A DNA stretch of 64,000 bases from an uncultured Bacteroidales bacterium (GCA_902784425.1 CACZUS010000005.1:1-64000), one strand, 5' to 3'. Positions 28,386 through 38,122 are shown, counted from the stretch's first letter. Notes: a model not told the origin generated them from the sequence alone. Numbers and translations are program-made.

Positions 28386-30374
28386 ATGAATTTTTCAAAT
28401 TTAAAATATAGATCATTGTTGGTTGGCGCAGGAGCTTGTATGCTCCTTGCCACCTCATGCAAGGATTTCTTGGATGTTGATTTGTACGATCAATATTCTC
28501 CTTCCTGTTTGAATAGCAAGGAAACGTATGAAGCATTGACTGCTCCACTTTATGGAGGTTATGTTTGGTCACAGTATGAGGGTAAGTTCGCATGGTGTGT
28601 CAACGAGGGTCTTGCTGGTGTTTTGTTCAATGTAAATGACCAGGAAGGTGCTTTGTTTAAACTCTCTATTGGAGATGATAACACGATTTTGAAAGAGGGT
28701 TACACATCTCTTTATAGTGGTGTGATTGCAACTTCTAATCAAGTTATCAAGACTGTTGTTGATTCTGTTGCTGCGAATGCAGTTCCAACGGGTATGACAT
28801 TAGCAGAGTTGCACGCAGTGATGGGTGAGGCTTATTTGTTCAGAGGTTTTGGTCACTTCTTGGCAACTGAGTACTTCGGTGAGTGTCCGTTGATATTGAA
28901 TTCATCTGCAAATATTTCTAATAATGTGTCAGTTCCATGTGTTTCACGTAGAACTTTGTATGCACAAATTGAGAAAGATTTGAAGACAGCTTATGCATTT
29001 TTGCCTGAAACTCGTAAGGCTGATAAATGGAGAGCAACCAAATATTCAGCAGCAGCTTTGTTAGGAAAGTTGTATTTGACTATGGGTTCATGTCGTATGG
29101 CAACTCCAGGATTGACTTACCCATATGTTTGTCCAGATCCAGATGGTATGTTGGATAGTGCTAAGGTTTATCTTGAGTATGTTGCTAAAAACACAAAAGA
29201 TTTCCATTTGGCTACTCACACAGAGATGTTCTCTGCAGAGAATCGTAACGAACCATCGTCTGAGACTGTCTTCGCATTGTATTGGAGATTGAGTAAGCAA
29301 TATGGTGAAGGTTCTCAATATCAGTCTCAAATGGCACCAAGTAGCGATTGGAGTAAAGGTTCTGGATGGGGAGTCGGAAAGGGCTTAACTTATACTTTGT
29401 ATAACTCTTTCACAGAAGACGATGCTCGTAAGAAAGAATTGTGCTTCTACGTTGGTAAAGGTTCAGGTAATGGCTATACAACAGCTGACGGAAGAAACGC
29501 TTGGTACGGAAGTGCTTACACTGATTTGAAGAAAAAAGGTGAAGTTCAATTTGGACAAGATGGAAAGGAATTCCTTTCTCAAGGTCAACACTTGTTGAAC
29601 AACATCAAAAAATTCGTATGGGGTGTTGATGGTTCAGTTCACTCAGCAGGTATGGTAATCGACCGTCGTCAGGATCTTATCCGTTTGTCAGATGTTTACA
29701 TGATGCTTGCAGAGGTTGAATATTTGAAACAACATGCTAGTGACTTGACTACAAAAGTATCTGATGCTGCAGTACTTGACTACATCAATCAAGTTTTGGA
29801 AGCTCACCATGCTCCTAAAATTTCTTCAATTGCATACTTCGATGATTTGGCAGGTAAAAACAAATTTGAATTTGAAGTTACTGTAGATGGAGGAAATGGA
29901 ACAGGTGTTCAGACTAAGATTCCTTTTGTAACTCCTGTAACAATGTATCATGAAGAGATTCGTGCAGACTACGTACAACAACGTCGTAAAGAGTTTGCTA
30001 TGGAGGGTCAAGCATGGTTGGATTTGAAACGTCTTTACTATTTGAATCCAGAGTTGGGTAACAAATTCTTGTATCAAATGGACCGTGGTTGCCAATTCAC
30101 TAACTCACCTGAGGTACCACAAGATGATCCTGCTTTCCAAAACGAGGATGGCTACAAACGTCTTGCATTGGTTAACCAATGTAATGATACTTTGAAGAGC
30201 AGATACCCTAATGGAAATTATACAGTAGGTGATGCTGAGGTGGATGTCTATGTTGACCAGTTTATTGCTAAGAATAGATGGTATTTGCCAATTCCTTCTT
30301 CTGCAAAATCATTCTTGCAATCAGGAGTACAAGATTTGTATAATCAAGTGGTAACTAATACTTATCAATATTAA
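28386..30374 (+). CDS. SusD/RagB-type surface nutrient-binding lipoprotein
   Basis: 662 residues, longer than the usual 500-600. The lipoprotein signal ends in the lipobox ATSC, followed by KDFLDVDLYDQYSP, the common SusD mature start. TPR-like helical segments are seen, for example AVMGEAYLFRGFGHFLATEY, and the C-terminal half contains IRADYVQQRRKEFAMEGQAW and DLKRL, the family signature. It forms the hinged lid over the SusC barrel and binds the substrate at the cell surface. Spacing of 26 bases from susC indicates one transcript. Confidence 0.95.
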   Translation: MNFSNLKYRSLLVGAGACMLLATSCKDFLDVDLYDQYSPSCLNSKETYEALTAPLYGGYVWSQYEGKFAWCVNEGLAGVLFNVNDQEGALFKLSIGDDNTILKEGYTSLYSGVIATSNQVIKTVVDSVAANAVPTGMTLAELHAVMGEAYLFRGFGHFLATEYFGECPLILNSSANISNNVSVPCVSRRTLYAQIEKDLKTAYAFLPETRKADKWRATKYSAAALLGKLYLTMGSCRMATPGLTYPYVCPDPDGMLDSAKVYLEYVAKNTKDFHLATHTEMFSAENRNEPSSETVFALYWRLSKQYGEGSQYQSQMAPSSDWSKGSGWGVGKGLTYTLYNSFTEDDARKKELCFYVGKGSGNGYTTADGRNAWYGSAYTDLKKKGEVQFGQDGKEFLSQGQHLLNNIKKFVWGVDGSVHSAGMVIDRRQDLIRLSDVYMMLAEVEYLKQHASDLTTKVSDAAVLDYINQVLEAHHAPKISSIAYFDDLAGKNKFEFEVTVDGGNGTGVQTKIPFVTPVTMYHEEIRADYVQQRRKEFAMEGQAWLDLKRLYYLNPELGNKFLYQMDRGCQFTNSPEVPQDDPAFQNEDGYKRLALVNQCNDTLKSRYPNGNYTVGDAEVDVYVDQFIAKNRWYLPIPSSAKSFLQSGVQDLYNQVVTNTYQY

Positions 30375-30403
30375 TTGAAACTATAATTAAAAAAGGAATA
30401 ACA

Positions 30404-32041
30404 ATGAAACTTAAAAATAAATTTATTGCTGCTTCTTTTGCCTTGCCAATGGCATTGGGTAGTATGTTGGTTTCTTGCGAGGATTCATGTAACAATTGTA
30501 ATTGTGAAAGTTACACACTTACTTCTGTTTGTGACGCAGATTCTGTTAATACTCCTTTACGTGAGTTGTATTCAGAAGAGACTGTTGTTATTAGAGGTAC
30601 GGGTCTTTCCATGACAAGAGAGGTTTACTTGCAGGGTGAAGATGGCGTTTTATATTCAGTTGCTTTAAATCCAGCAATGATTAGTGATAATACCATTATC
30701 ATTACAATGGATAGTGAAGCTAACTTGAAAACCACTACTAAGTTGGTATTGGTTTCTAATGGTGGCTGTAAATTGGAATACGCTATCAGCAAACCTGTTC
30801 CTGCTCCTTCTATGACGACTTTCTATTCAGAATTCGTTCCAGATGGAGATACTTGTCGTGTACTTGGTAAGGCACTTATCAGCGATACTTTGGCAAATGA
30901 TATCTTGTCTGTTTGGTTCCAAAGAGATGGTGGTAATCCTGTTAAGGTAGACTCATTTTCTGTAGGTCATGATAACACTGAGTTGTTATTCAAAGTTCCT
31001 GCAGGAGTTGAGAATTGTTCTTATCTCTATTTGAAAAATAGCCATGGAGAGACGAAGTCTCCAGTTATGTTCCGTGATACAAGAAATATTTTCTTGGATT
31101 TCGATCACCAATATGGTACTGATTGGCATGGATCTATGACACTTGACAATACAGGATGGAACTTGGAAGCTATCGGTGAAGGTAATATCGATGATTATAA
31201 TTCAATCTACAAAGATGTCTTAGGCGGTAAATTCCCTAAGGGTTGCAATGGATTGTATAATGCAATCACACTTACTACCTTCTCTAGCGACTTCTCTGCA
31301 AATAGTGCTATTATGTTGGCTCCTTATTTGCAAGGTGAAGCTAAATCTGATACTTCATTGTTAGGACAATTCCGTAATGAAGACATCTCAACATTGTGTT
31401 TGAAGTTTGAGGTGTATGTACCAGAGAAGTTGAAATTCGGTTCTTATTTCTACATTGTATTCGCAGGATACGGTGCAGAAAACAAAGCAATCTGTGATGA
31501 AATGTATGGTGACTATGGTGTATGTGAGGAAGGACACTTGCGTGGTGTAACAAGTAATGGTACTAATGATGCACGATTTGGTACATTCTCATATGATGCT
31601 AGTAATGCAATTTTGCAATGTTTCCAAAATAAGATTGGTGTCCCTGCTGCTTGGTTCCACCCAGGTGCTTTCGAAGGTTTTGATGAGGATGCTGGTGCAG
31701 ATGGTGGTGTTCAGGTAACAGATGCTAGTGCATTCTATACAAAACATGGTTGGATGACGGTTGCTATTCCATTGAATTCTGACAACTTCAGATTCTCACC
31801 TAAGGATATGGGTATCCTTACGACGAATGCCTATAAAGCTTGTCACACTTTGGAACCTAACGATTTCTACACAATGTTTATCCACAATGATAGTGATGAG
31901 ACTCAAAAACAATTGAATACACCTTATGGTGCTCGTTGCTTCTTTGCATTTGATAACTTCCGTATTGTTCCAGATGATGGTGCAGGTGTACGTTTCTCTA
32001 AATACAATGGAGCAACTGCAGCTTCTAAATATCCTTATTAA
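30404..32041 (+). CDS. Surface glycan-binding lipoprotein (SusE-position, IPT/TIG-like)
   Basis: 545 residues in the SusE/SGBP position of the operon. The lipobox is LVSC, and the mature N-terminus is unusually rich in cysteine (CEDSCNNCNCESYTLTSVCD, five Cys plus the lipidated one). Residues about 45-230 look like Ig-like IPT/TIG domains in the pattern of SGBP proteins (VVIRGTGLSMTREVYL, then FYSEFVPDGDTCRVLGKAL). The C-terminal part (about 235-545, with FLDFDHQYGTDWHGSMTL) is the family's glycan-binding region. Expected role: extra surface binding of the ligand taken up by the SusCD pair. Ligand unknown. Confidence 0.82.
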   Translation: MKLKNKFIAASFALPMALGSMLVSCEDSCNNCNCESYTLTSVCDADSVNTPLRELYSEETVVIRGTGLSMTREVYLQGEDGVLYSVALNPAMISDNTIIITMDSEANLKTTTKLVLVSNGGCKLEYAISKPVPAPSMTTFYSEFVPDGDTCRVLGKALISDTLANDILSVWFQRDGGNPVKVDSFSVGHDNTELLFKVPAGVENCSYLYLKNSHGETKSPVMFRDTRNIFLDFDHQYGTDWHGSMTLDNTGWNLEAIGEGNIDDYNSIYKDVLGGKFPKGCNGLYNAITLTTFSSDFSANSAIMLAPYLQGEAKSDTSLLGQFRNEDISTLCLKFEVYVPEKLKFGSYFYIVFAGYGAENKAICDEMYGDYGVCEEGHLRGVTSNGTNDARFGTFSYDASNAILQCFQNKIGVPAAWFHPGAFEGFDEDAGADGGVQVTDASAFYTKHGWMTVAIPLNSDNFRFSPKDMGILTTNAYKACHTLEPNDFYTMFIHNDSDETQKQLNTPYGARCFFAFDNFRIVPDDGAGVRFSKYNGATAASKYPY

Positions 32042-32065
32042 TCGAATATACGGATTTTGATATCG

Positions 32066-32102
32066 AAAAGAGGAAAGTCGTAAGATTTTCCTCTTTTCTT
32101 TT
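32066..32102 (+). terminator. Terminator of the susCD operon
   Basis: Arms AAAAGAGGAAA and TTTCCTCTTTT with a 10-base loop, followed by CTTTT. It closes the three-gene operon. Confidence 0.85.
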
Positions 32103-32109
32103 GAAGTAG

Positions 32110-32140
32110 TTTGTAGTTTCAAAAAATTATTCTAACTTTG
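32110..32140 (+). promoter_or_regulatory. Promoter of tRNA-Leu
   Basis: TTTG at 32110-32113, a 19-base spacer and TAACTTTG at 32133-32140 form one of the best consensus promoters in the window, 22 bases before the tRNA. Confidence 0.8.
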
Positions 32141-32162
32141 CACTCGTAAATTTGATTCCTAA

Positions 32163-32244
32163 GCGGATATGGCGAAATTGGTAGACGCGCCAGACTTAGG
32201 ATCTGGTGCCGCAAGGCGTGTGGGTTCGAGTCCCTTTATCCGCA
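32163..32244 (+). tRNA. tRNA-Leu (anticodon UAG)
   Basis: The acceptor arms GCGGATA and TATCCGC pair, the D-arm contains AAATTGGTAGAC, the anticodon stem CCAGA/TCTGG encloses loop CTTAGGA (anticodon TAG), a class II variable arm (TGCCGCAAGGCGT) follows, and the T-arm has GGTTCGAGTCC. The discriminator is A and the CCA is not encoded. It reads CUA and, depending on modification, other CUN leucine codons. It has its own promoter and terminator. Confidence 0.96.
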
Positions 32245-32245
32245 C

Positions 32246-32276
32246 AAAGAGGAAGATGTCATCTTCCTCTTTTTTT
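32246..32276 (+). terminator. Terminator of tRNA-Leu
   Basis: A perfect 12-bp inverted repeat AAAGAGGAAGAT / ATCTTCCTCTTT with a 3-base loop and a T-run begins one base after the tRNA discriminator. Confidence 0.88.
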
Positions 32277-32371
32277 ATTTTACACTTTTTTGTATCTTTA
32301 CCGATGTATTTGGTGAGTTGTATATATTCATCATTTTATTGTAATCAAATCGATAAAAACGACCTCTAGTT

Positions 32372-35032
32372 ATGTCAGAAGAATTAGATAATCAAGAGTT
32401 AGATAACGAAGAATTGGACGATAATCTTGATGAGGGCGCTTCTAATGGTTCCTCCGTTAAGATTGATAATGATGTGACCCATTTGCCTGGTATGCTCCAA
32501 AAATGGTATTTGGATTATGCCTCTGCCGTGATATTGGAACGTGCGGTCCCTCATTTGGAAGATGGTCTGAAACCGGTGCAACGTCGTATCCTTCATGCCA
32601 TGAAACGTATCGATGACGGACGTTACAACAAGGTGGCTAACATCATCGGACAAACCATGCAGTTCCACCCGCATGGCGATGCTTCTATCGGCGGCGCTCT
32701 CGTAACTTTGGGTCAGAAAGATCTCTTGATTGATACTCAGGGTAACTGGGGTAATATCTTGACGGGTGATGATGCGGCTGCTGCCCGTTACATTGAGGCT
32801 CGTCTTTCTAAATTCGCTCTCGACGTCTTATATAGTCCTAAGGTCACTGAATGGATGTCTTCTTATGATGGTCGTAACAAAGAACCAGTCACCCTCCCAG
32901 TGAAATTCCCACTTCTATTAGCGCAGGGTGTGGAGGGTATCGCCGTGGGACTCTCTTCAAAAATCCTACCTCATAACTTTAATGAGATTATCGATGCCGC
33001 TGTCGCTTACCTGCAAGGTGAGGATTTCGAACTCTATCCAGATTTCCAAACGGGTGGCCTGCTGGACGTTTCTCGCTATAATGATGGTGAACGTGGTGGT
33101 CGTGTTCGTGTTCGTTCGAAAATCACTAAAATAGATAATAAGACTCTTCTTATCACTGACGTTCCTTATGGTACGACGACCGATACGCTAATGGAGTCAA
33201 TTATTGCTGCCAACGATAAAGGAAAAATTAGTATTCGCAAAGTAGAGGATAATACGTCTAACAAGGCAGAACTGATCATCCATCTTGAGGCAAAAACCTC
33301 TTCTGACAAAACGATCGATGCCCTTTATGCTTTTACCGATTGCGAAGTGAGCATCTCTCCGAATTGTTGTGTTATCTGCAATGACAAACCAATGTTCACG
33401 AATGTGCATACCATTCTGAAACTTTCTGTTGATCGTACGAAGGACATACTTGGTAAAGAATTGAACATTCGGAAAGATGAATTGCTCGAACAACTGAACT
33501 TCTGCTCGTTGGAGAAGATCTTTATTGAAGAGCGCATTTACAAGGATAAAAAATTCGAAGATAGTAAGAATGTTGATGCTGCATTGGATCATATTGCGCT
33601 TCGCTTGGAGCCATTCCGTGATCGATTGGTGAGAGATGTTACGCGTGATGACCTGCTTCGCCTGCTTGATATAAAAATGGCGCGTATTCTTCGATTCAAT
33701 TCAGATAAAGCAGAGGAACTGATCGTCTCTCTGAAACAACAGATTGAGGATGTCAACTACAATTTGGAACATCTGGTTGCTTATACGATTGCATGGTATA
33801 AGTCGCTGAAAGAAAAATACGGTGCTCATTACCCTCGTCTGACGGAACTTAGAACCTTTGATACCATTCAAACGGCTAAGGTGGTCGAGGCAAATGAGAA
33901 ACTTTATGTGAATTGGAACGAAGGCTTTGTGGGTTACGGACTTAAGAAAGATGAGTCTGAATATATCTGTAACTGCTCTGATATTGATGACATCATCGTT
34001 ATTCATAAGGATGGTAAGTATCAGATTACAAAGGTGACTGAAAAGAAATACTTGGGCAAAGACCTTCTGTATGTGAATGTCTTTAAAAAGAACGATAAAC
34101 GTACGGTGTACAATGTGGCTTATCGTGATGGAAAGGCGGGTAGTACATATATTAAGCGCTTTGCAGTCACAGGTGTTACACGTGACAAGGAATACGATAT
34201 CACACAGGGAACAGAGGGCTCAAAACTATTGTATTTCTCAGCCAACTTGAATGCAGAGGCGGAGGTGATAAAAGTGACGTTGAAGCCGAAACTTCGTTTG
34301 AAGGTTTCTGTCTTTGAACGAGACTTTGGTGATATCGCCATCAAGGGTCGTCAGTCAATAGGAAACATATTGACAAAGAATGAAGTGATGAAAATCACAT
34401 TGAAGTCTAAGGGATCATCCACATTGGGTGGACGTTCTGTTTGGTTCGATCGTGATGTGTTGCGTCTGAATTACGATGGACGTGGTGAATTGTTGGGTGA
34501 GTTCCAGCCCGATGATCGTTTGCTAGTCATCAATAAGAAGGGTGATTATTATCTGACTGGATTTGAGGATACCAATCACTTTGAGGATGATGTTTTGATC
34601 GTAGAAAAGTTCATTCCGTCGAAGGTGTGGTCGGTTGCATTGTTCGATGCCAATGAAAACTATAAATATATTAAGCGTTTTGTATTAGAAGTTACTAATA
34701 AAAAACTTAATTTTGTCAGCGATAATCCGAAGTCTGAGATGCTGTTGATAACAGATACTGTCTATCCGCGTATTCGCTTGACGTTCGGTGGTGTGGATGC
34801 TCACAGAGAACCGATGGAGATTGATGTGGAGTCGTTCATTGGCGTGAAGGGTATGAAAGCGAAAGGTAAGCGTCTGCACACGTGGAATATAGAGAAAATA
34901 GAGGAGTTGGAACCACTCCGTTATCCAGAACCGGAGACGAATGAGTCGGAAGCAAATGAAGAGGTGCCGGAGAATGGAACAGAAGGAGACACTGCCTCTA
35001 CGGATGAAAATGGTCAAATGTCATTCTTTTAG
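32372..35032 (+). CDS. parC: DNA topoisomerase IV subunit A (GyrA/ParC family)
   Basis: 886 residues. After an acidic N-terminal extension of about 35 residues comes the type IIA breakage-reunion domain: LEDGLKPVQRRIL, the FHPHGDASIGGAL helix that forms part of the drug-binding region, and catalytic Tyr140 in AAARYIEARLS. The C-terminal pinwheel lacks a GyrA box (no QRRGGKG), which favours ParC over GyrA. With ParE it unlinks replicated chromosomes. It starts an apparent operon: the tonB-like gene begins 3 bases after its stop, followed by aroK and guaA. The choice of ParC over GyrA is by domain form, not by search. Confidence 0.88.
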   Translation: MSEELDNQELDNEELDDNLDEGASNGSSVKIDNDVTHLPGMLQKWYLDYASAVILERAVPHLEDGLKPVQRRILHAMKRIDDGRYNKVANIIGQTMQFHPHGDASIGGALVTLGQKDLLIDTQGNWGNILTGDDAAAARYIEARLSKFALDVLYSPKVTEWMSSYDGRNKEPVTLPVKFPLLLAQGVEGIAVGLSSKILPHNFNEIIDAAVAYLQGEDFELYPDFQTGGLLDVSRYNDGERGGRVRVRSKITKIDNKTLLITDVPYGTTTDTLMESIIAANDKGKISIRKVEDNTSNKAELIIHLEAKTSSDKTIDALYAFTDCEVSISPNCCVICNDKPMFTNVHTILKLSVDRTKDILGKELNIRKDELLEQLNFCSLEKIFIEERIYKDKKFEDSKNVDAALDHIALRLEPFRDRLVRDVTRDDLLRLLDIKMARILRFNSDKAEELIVSLKQQIEDVNYNLEHLVAYTIAWYKSLKEKYGAHYPRLTELRTFDTIQTAKVVEANEKLYVNWNEGFVGYGLKKDESEYICNCSDIDDIIVIHKDGKYQITKVTEKKYLGKDLLYVNVFKKNDKRTVYNVAYRDGKAGSTYIKRFAVTGVTRDKEYDITQGTEGSKLLYFSANLNAEAEVIKVTLKPKLRLKVSVFERDFGDIAIKGRQSIGNILTKNEVMKITLKSKGSSTLGGRSVWFDRDVLRLNYDGRGELLGEFQPDDRLLVINKKGDYYLTGFEDTNHFEDDVLIVEKFIPSKVWSVALFDANENYKYIKRFVLEVTNKKLNFVSDNPKSEMLLITDTVYPRIRLTFGGVDAHREPMEIDVESFIGVKGMKAKGKRLHTWNIEKIEELEPLRYPEPETNESEANEEVPENGTEGDTASTDENGQMSFF

Positions 35033-35035
35033 CGT

Positions 35036-35677
35036 ATGATAAATTTGGAAAAAATAGTTATTTCATTCTTTTGTCTTTTATGCACGTATGTTGTTATGGC
35101 GCAGGGACATACGGAGTATGAAAATTTATACCCTGGATGTGTCGATAATCAAGAGTCTACAATATACGGAGGCACCTACAATGGATGGCCTAAGGCATTA
35201 GTCCCTCCTGAGTTTCCTGATGGAGGGGATGTGGAACTTACTCGCTTTGTACATAGCAGTATTGAGTATCCGCATGTGGTAGAATCGTATGCCTATCCGA
35301 ATGGACCTGACAAAGACAGTGTTGAGGTGTTGGCTAAGGGTACGGTTGTTATTCAGGTTGTGGTGGATCGATGCGGTCGCGCCACTCGTCAGGAGATTGT
35401 ACAATCTGTCAATGATGAATATGATATGGAGGCACTTCGTATTACGCAAGGTCTTCCAATATTTAAACCAGGTGAGATGAATGGTGTGCGTGTCAAAGTG
35501 GCATTGTTGATACCATTCCATTTTACTAGATCGAAGATGCCACCGCCACCATCGACCGATTATATGGAATATGATTGGGATTCGGAAGATTCTGGTTATG
35601 GTAGTTCGAGTGATTCAGATAATAGTAGCAGTGGAGGAGGAAAGTATGACAATATACAATGGGATGACAGCTGGTAA
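35036..35677 (+). CDS. Secreted TonB C-terminal-domain protein
   Basis: 213 residues. Signal peptide to about residue 22 (YVVMAQG), no proline-rich spacer. Residues about 70-165 resemble a TonB C-terminal domain (GTVVIQVVVDRCGRATRQEIV, then LRITQGLPIFKPGEMNGVRVKV). The last 45 residues are acidic and Ser/Gly-rich, with no trans-membrane anchor after the signal. It is thus not a classical energy transducer; a periplasmic interaction role is inferred. It starts 3 bases after parC and its last 32 bases overlap aroK. Confidence 0.75.
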   Translation: MINLEKIVISFFCLLCTYVVMAQGHTEYENLYPGCVDNQESTIYGGTYNGWPKALVPPEFPDGGDVELTRFVHSSIEYPHVVESYAYPNGPDKDSVEVLAKGTVVIQVVVDRCGRATRQEIVQSVNDEYDMEALRITQGLPIFKPGEMNGVRVKVALLIPFHFTRSKMPPPPSTDYMEYDWDSEDSGYGSSSDSDNSSSGGGKYDNIQWDDSW

Positions 35678-36173
35678 CCGACTATTCCTGGTAGGTTATA
35701 TGGGTTGTGGAAAAACCCATACGGGAAAACGATTGTCCAAAAAATATCATAAAGAATTTATCGATTTAGATGCCTATATAGAAAGTAGGTTTCATAAGAC
35801 AATCCCTCAAATCTTTGCAGAAAGAGGTGAAGAGGGTTTCCGTAAATTAGAGCATAACATGTTGGAGGAGGTGGCTGCATTTGAAGATGTCATCATCTCA
35901 ACAGGTGGAGGTGCTGCTTGTTTTTATAATAACATGGATATTATGAACGAGTGTGGCGAGACTGTCTATCTGCAGGCTTCTCCTAAGGCATTGTTCGATT
36001 ATTTGAAAAATGCCAAGCAGTCTCGTCCGTTGTTGCAAGGTAAGTCGGATGACGAATTGCTACAGTTCATTACAGATGCGCTGAAAGCTCGTGAACCTTT
36101 CTATTTGCAGGCAAAACATGTCATCGACTCGATGGATGAGTCGGATGTGCTTTTCGACCAAATATTGAAATAA
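35646..36173 (+). CDS. aroK: Shikimate kinase
   Basis: 175 residues from ATG 35646, chosen because GGAGGAGGAAAGT lies directly before it. A longer in-frame reading upstream is only overlap with the preceding gene. The P-loop GYMGCGKTHTGKRL, the shikimate-binding DLDAYIE, RKLE and the STGGGAA motif are all present. It phosphorylates shikimate in chorismate synthesis. Its start overlaps the tonB-like gene by 32 bases, so translation may be coupled; guaA starts 23 bases later. Confidence 0.93.
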   Translation: MTIYNGMTAGNRLFLVGYMGCGKTHTGKRLSKKYHKEFIDLDAYIESRFHKTIPQIFAERGEEGFRKLEHNMLEEVAAFEDVIISTGGGAACFYNNMDIMNECGETVYLQASPKALFDYLKNAKQSRPLLQGKSDDELLQFITDALKAREPFYLQAKHVIDSMDESDVLFDQILK

Positions 36174-36196
36174 CAAAGTTTAAATATAAATTCCTC

Positions 36197-37993
36197 ATGC
36201 AAGAGAAAATTATTGTATTGGATTTTGGTGGGCAATATGCTCACTTGATTGCGAATCGAGTTCGTCGTTTGGGCGTTTTTACGGAAATATGTTCCCCAAC
36301 GGCTGATGTGAAAGAATTGGCGGGTGCTAAGGGTATCATCTATAGTGGTGGTCCTTCCAGTGTTTATGCAGAAGATGCACCAGCATATAATCCTGAAATA
36401 TTAAACATACCTGTTCCTAAGTTAGGTATCTGTTATGGTCACCAACTGATGGCTTCTCAGTTGGGTGGTTCCGTTCGTCCTGGTAAGGTGAAAGAGTATG
36501 GAATTGCAGACCTTGTTCTGACAGAACCTCAACATCCATTGTTGAAGAATATACCCGTCAGCTCTCCTATGTGGATGAGTCACGGCGATGCTGTTGAAAA
36601 ACTTCCTGACGGTTATAAGATTATTGCTTCTACAAAAGATTGCCCTATCGCTGCAGTGGCGTTGGACGAGCGTAAGATATATGGTATTCAATTCCATCCA
36701 GAGGTGACTCATAGCAAATATGGTATGAAGATATTGGACAACTTCATCGACATCTGTGGATGTGCCCGCACATGGAACATGAAGAGCTACATGCCACTCA
36801 TTTCAGAGAAGATCAAACGTGAGGTGGGCGACCGCAAAGTCTTCTTGCTGGTTTCTGGTGGTGTGGATAGTACCGTGGCTTTCGTGTTGCTGAATCGTGT
36901 GTTGGGTACCGATCGTGTGATGGGTCTGCACATCGATAATGGTATGATGCGTATGGACGAGTCTGCTAAGATCATCGATTTCTTAAAGGCTGAGGGTATG
37001 CACAACCTACGTGTGGTGGATGCGACGAACACCTTCTTGAGTAAATTAGAGGGAATCACGGCACCAGAGGAGAAACGTAAACGCATTGGTGCAACCTTCT
37101 TGGTGGTGAAGGACGAAGAGATGAAGAAATTGAATCTCGATCCGAAAGAGTGGATGATTGCTCAAGGTACCATCTACCCAGATACCATCGAAAGTGGAGG
37201 AACTAAGAATGCAGATTTGATTAAGACACATCATAATCGTGTAAAGGAGGTGATGGATCTGATGGCGCAAGGCTTGTTGCTGGAACCATTGGCAGACCTC
37301 TACAAGGATGAAGTTCGTATGTTGGGTGAGGAGTTGGGTATTCCACATAACCTTGTGTGGAGACATCCGTTCCCTGGGCCAGGTTTGGGCGTCCGTTTGT
37401 TGTGTACGGATGGTAAGGGCGAGTTTGCTAAACTTGAGGATGTGCCAGGATTGGCAGATTATCTGAAAGAAAATCATATCGAAGGTAAGATACTTCCAAT
37501 CAAGAGTGTGGGCGTACAGGGAGATGGACGTACCTATGCGCAACCATTCTTGCTGACTACAAAGAATCTGACATGGAAACAATGTGAGAAGTTCAGCACG
37601 GAGTTGGTGAACCGATTCAAGGTGATCAACCGTGTGATCTGGCAGGTAGGAGCAGTCTCAGACGAGATGCCTAAGCTAATCGAGCAATATGCAACGAAAC
37701 ATAATTTTGATGTGTTGCGTAAGTTTGATAATATCTGTACGGAGTTCTTGCAGGAGAACAACCTCTACGAATCTATTTGGCAGATGCCAGTCGTTTCTGT
37801 TCCATTGACAGTGGCTGATAAACCATGTATCGTGATGCGTCCGGTGAATAGCTCAGAGGCAATGACAGCTAATTTTGCAGAGATCGACCAGAAACTGTTG
37901 GAAGGTCTGTGGGGTAGATTCGTGGCAGAAGGAGCAGGCTCTTTGTGGTATGATGTGACGCACAAACCTCCTGGAACGATTGAGTGGGAGTAG
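36197..37993 (+). CDS. guaA: GMP synthase (glutamine-hydrolysing), long form
   Basis: 598 residues, about 70-90 longer than the common 507-525 form. The N-terminal class I glutamine amidotransferase has Cys79 in GICYGHQ and the His/Glu pair in FHPEVTHS; the ATP pyrophosphatase domain has VSGGVDST; and the C-terminal dimerisation region carries extra sequence between about residues 400 and 520 (VGVQGDGRTYAQPF onwards). Longer GMP synthases of this type exist elsewhere. It converts XMP to GMP. It is the last gene of the parC-tonB-aroK-guaA group, closed by a terminator at 38027. Confidence 0.92.
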   Translation: MQEKIIVLDFGGQYAHLIANRVRRLGVFTEICSPTADVKELAGAKGIIYSGGPSSVYAEDAPAYNPEILNIPVPKLGICYGHQLMASQLGGSVRPGKVKEYGIADLVLTEPQHPLLKNIPVSSPMWMSHGDAVEKLPDGYKIIASTKDCPIAAVALDERKIYGIQFHPEVTHSKYGMKILDNFIDICGCARTWNMKSYMPLISEKIKREVGDRKVFLLVSGGVDSTVAFVLLNRVLGTDRVMGLHIDNGMMRMDESAKIIDFLKAEGMHNLRVVDATNTFLSKLEGITAPEEKRKRIGATFLVVKDEEMKKLNLDPKEWMIAQGTIYPDTIESGGTKNADLIKTHHNRVKEVMDLMAQGLLLEPLADLYKDEVRMLGEELGIPHNLVWRHPFPGPGLGVRLLCTDGKGEFAKLEDVPGLADYLKENHIEGKILPIKSVGVQGDGRTYAQPFLLTTKNLTWKQCEKFSTELVNRFKVINRVIWQVGAVSDEMPKLIEQYATKHNFDVLRKFDNICTEFLQENNLYESIWQMPVVSVPLTVADKPCIVMRPVNSSEAMTANFAEIDQKLLEGLWGRFVAEGAGSLWYDVTHKPPGTIEWE

Positions 37994-38026
37994 TTCTGTA
38001 AGTAAGAATTTCAGAGCATAAAAAGG

Positions 38027-38073
38027 AATCCCCATTGACAAGACGATAGTCTGGCGATGGGGATTTGTTTTTT
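38027..38073 (+). terminator. Terminator after guaA
   Basis: Arms AATCCCCAT and ATGGGGATT, with an inner AGAC/GTCT stem, followed by TTGTTTTTTA. It ends the operon. Confidence 0.85.
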
Positions 38074-38122
38074 ATCACCCCACCTTGTCTCATGAAAAAT
38101 TGTACAATCCCACATTTTCTTC

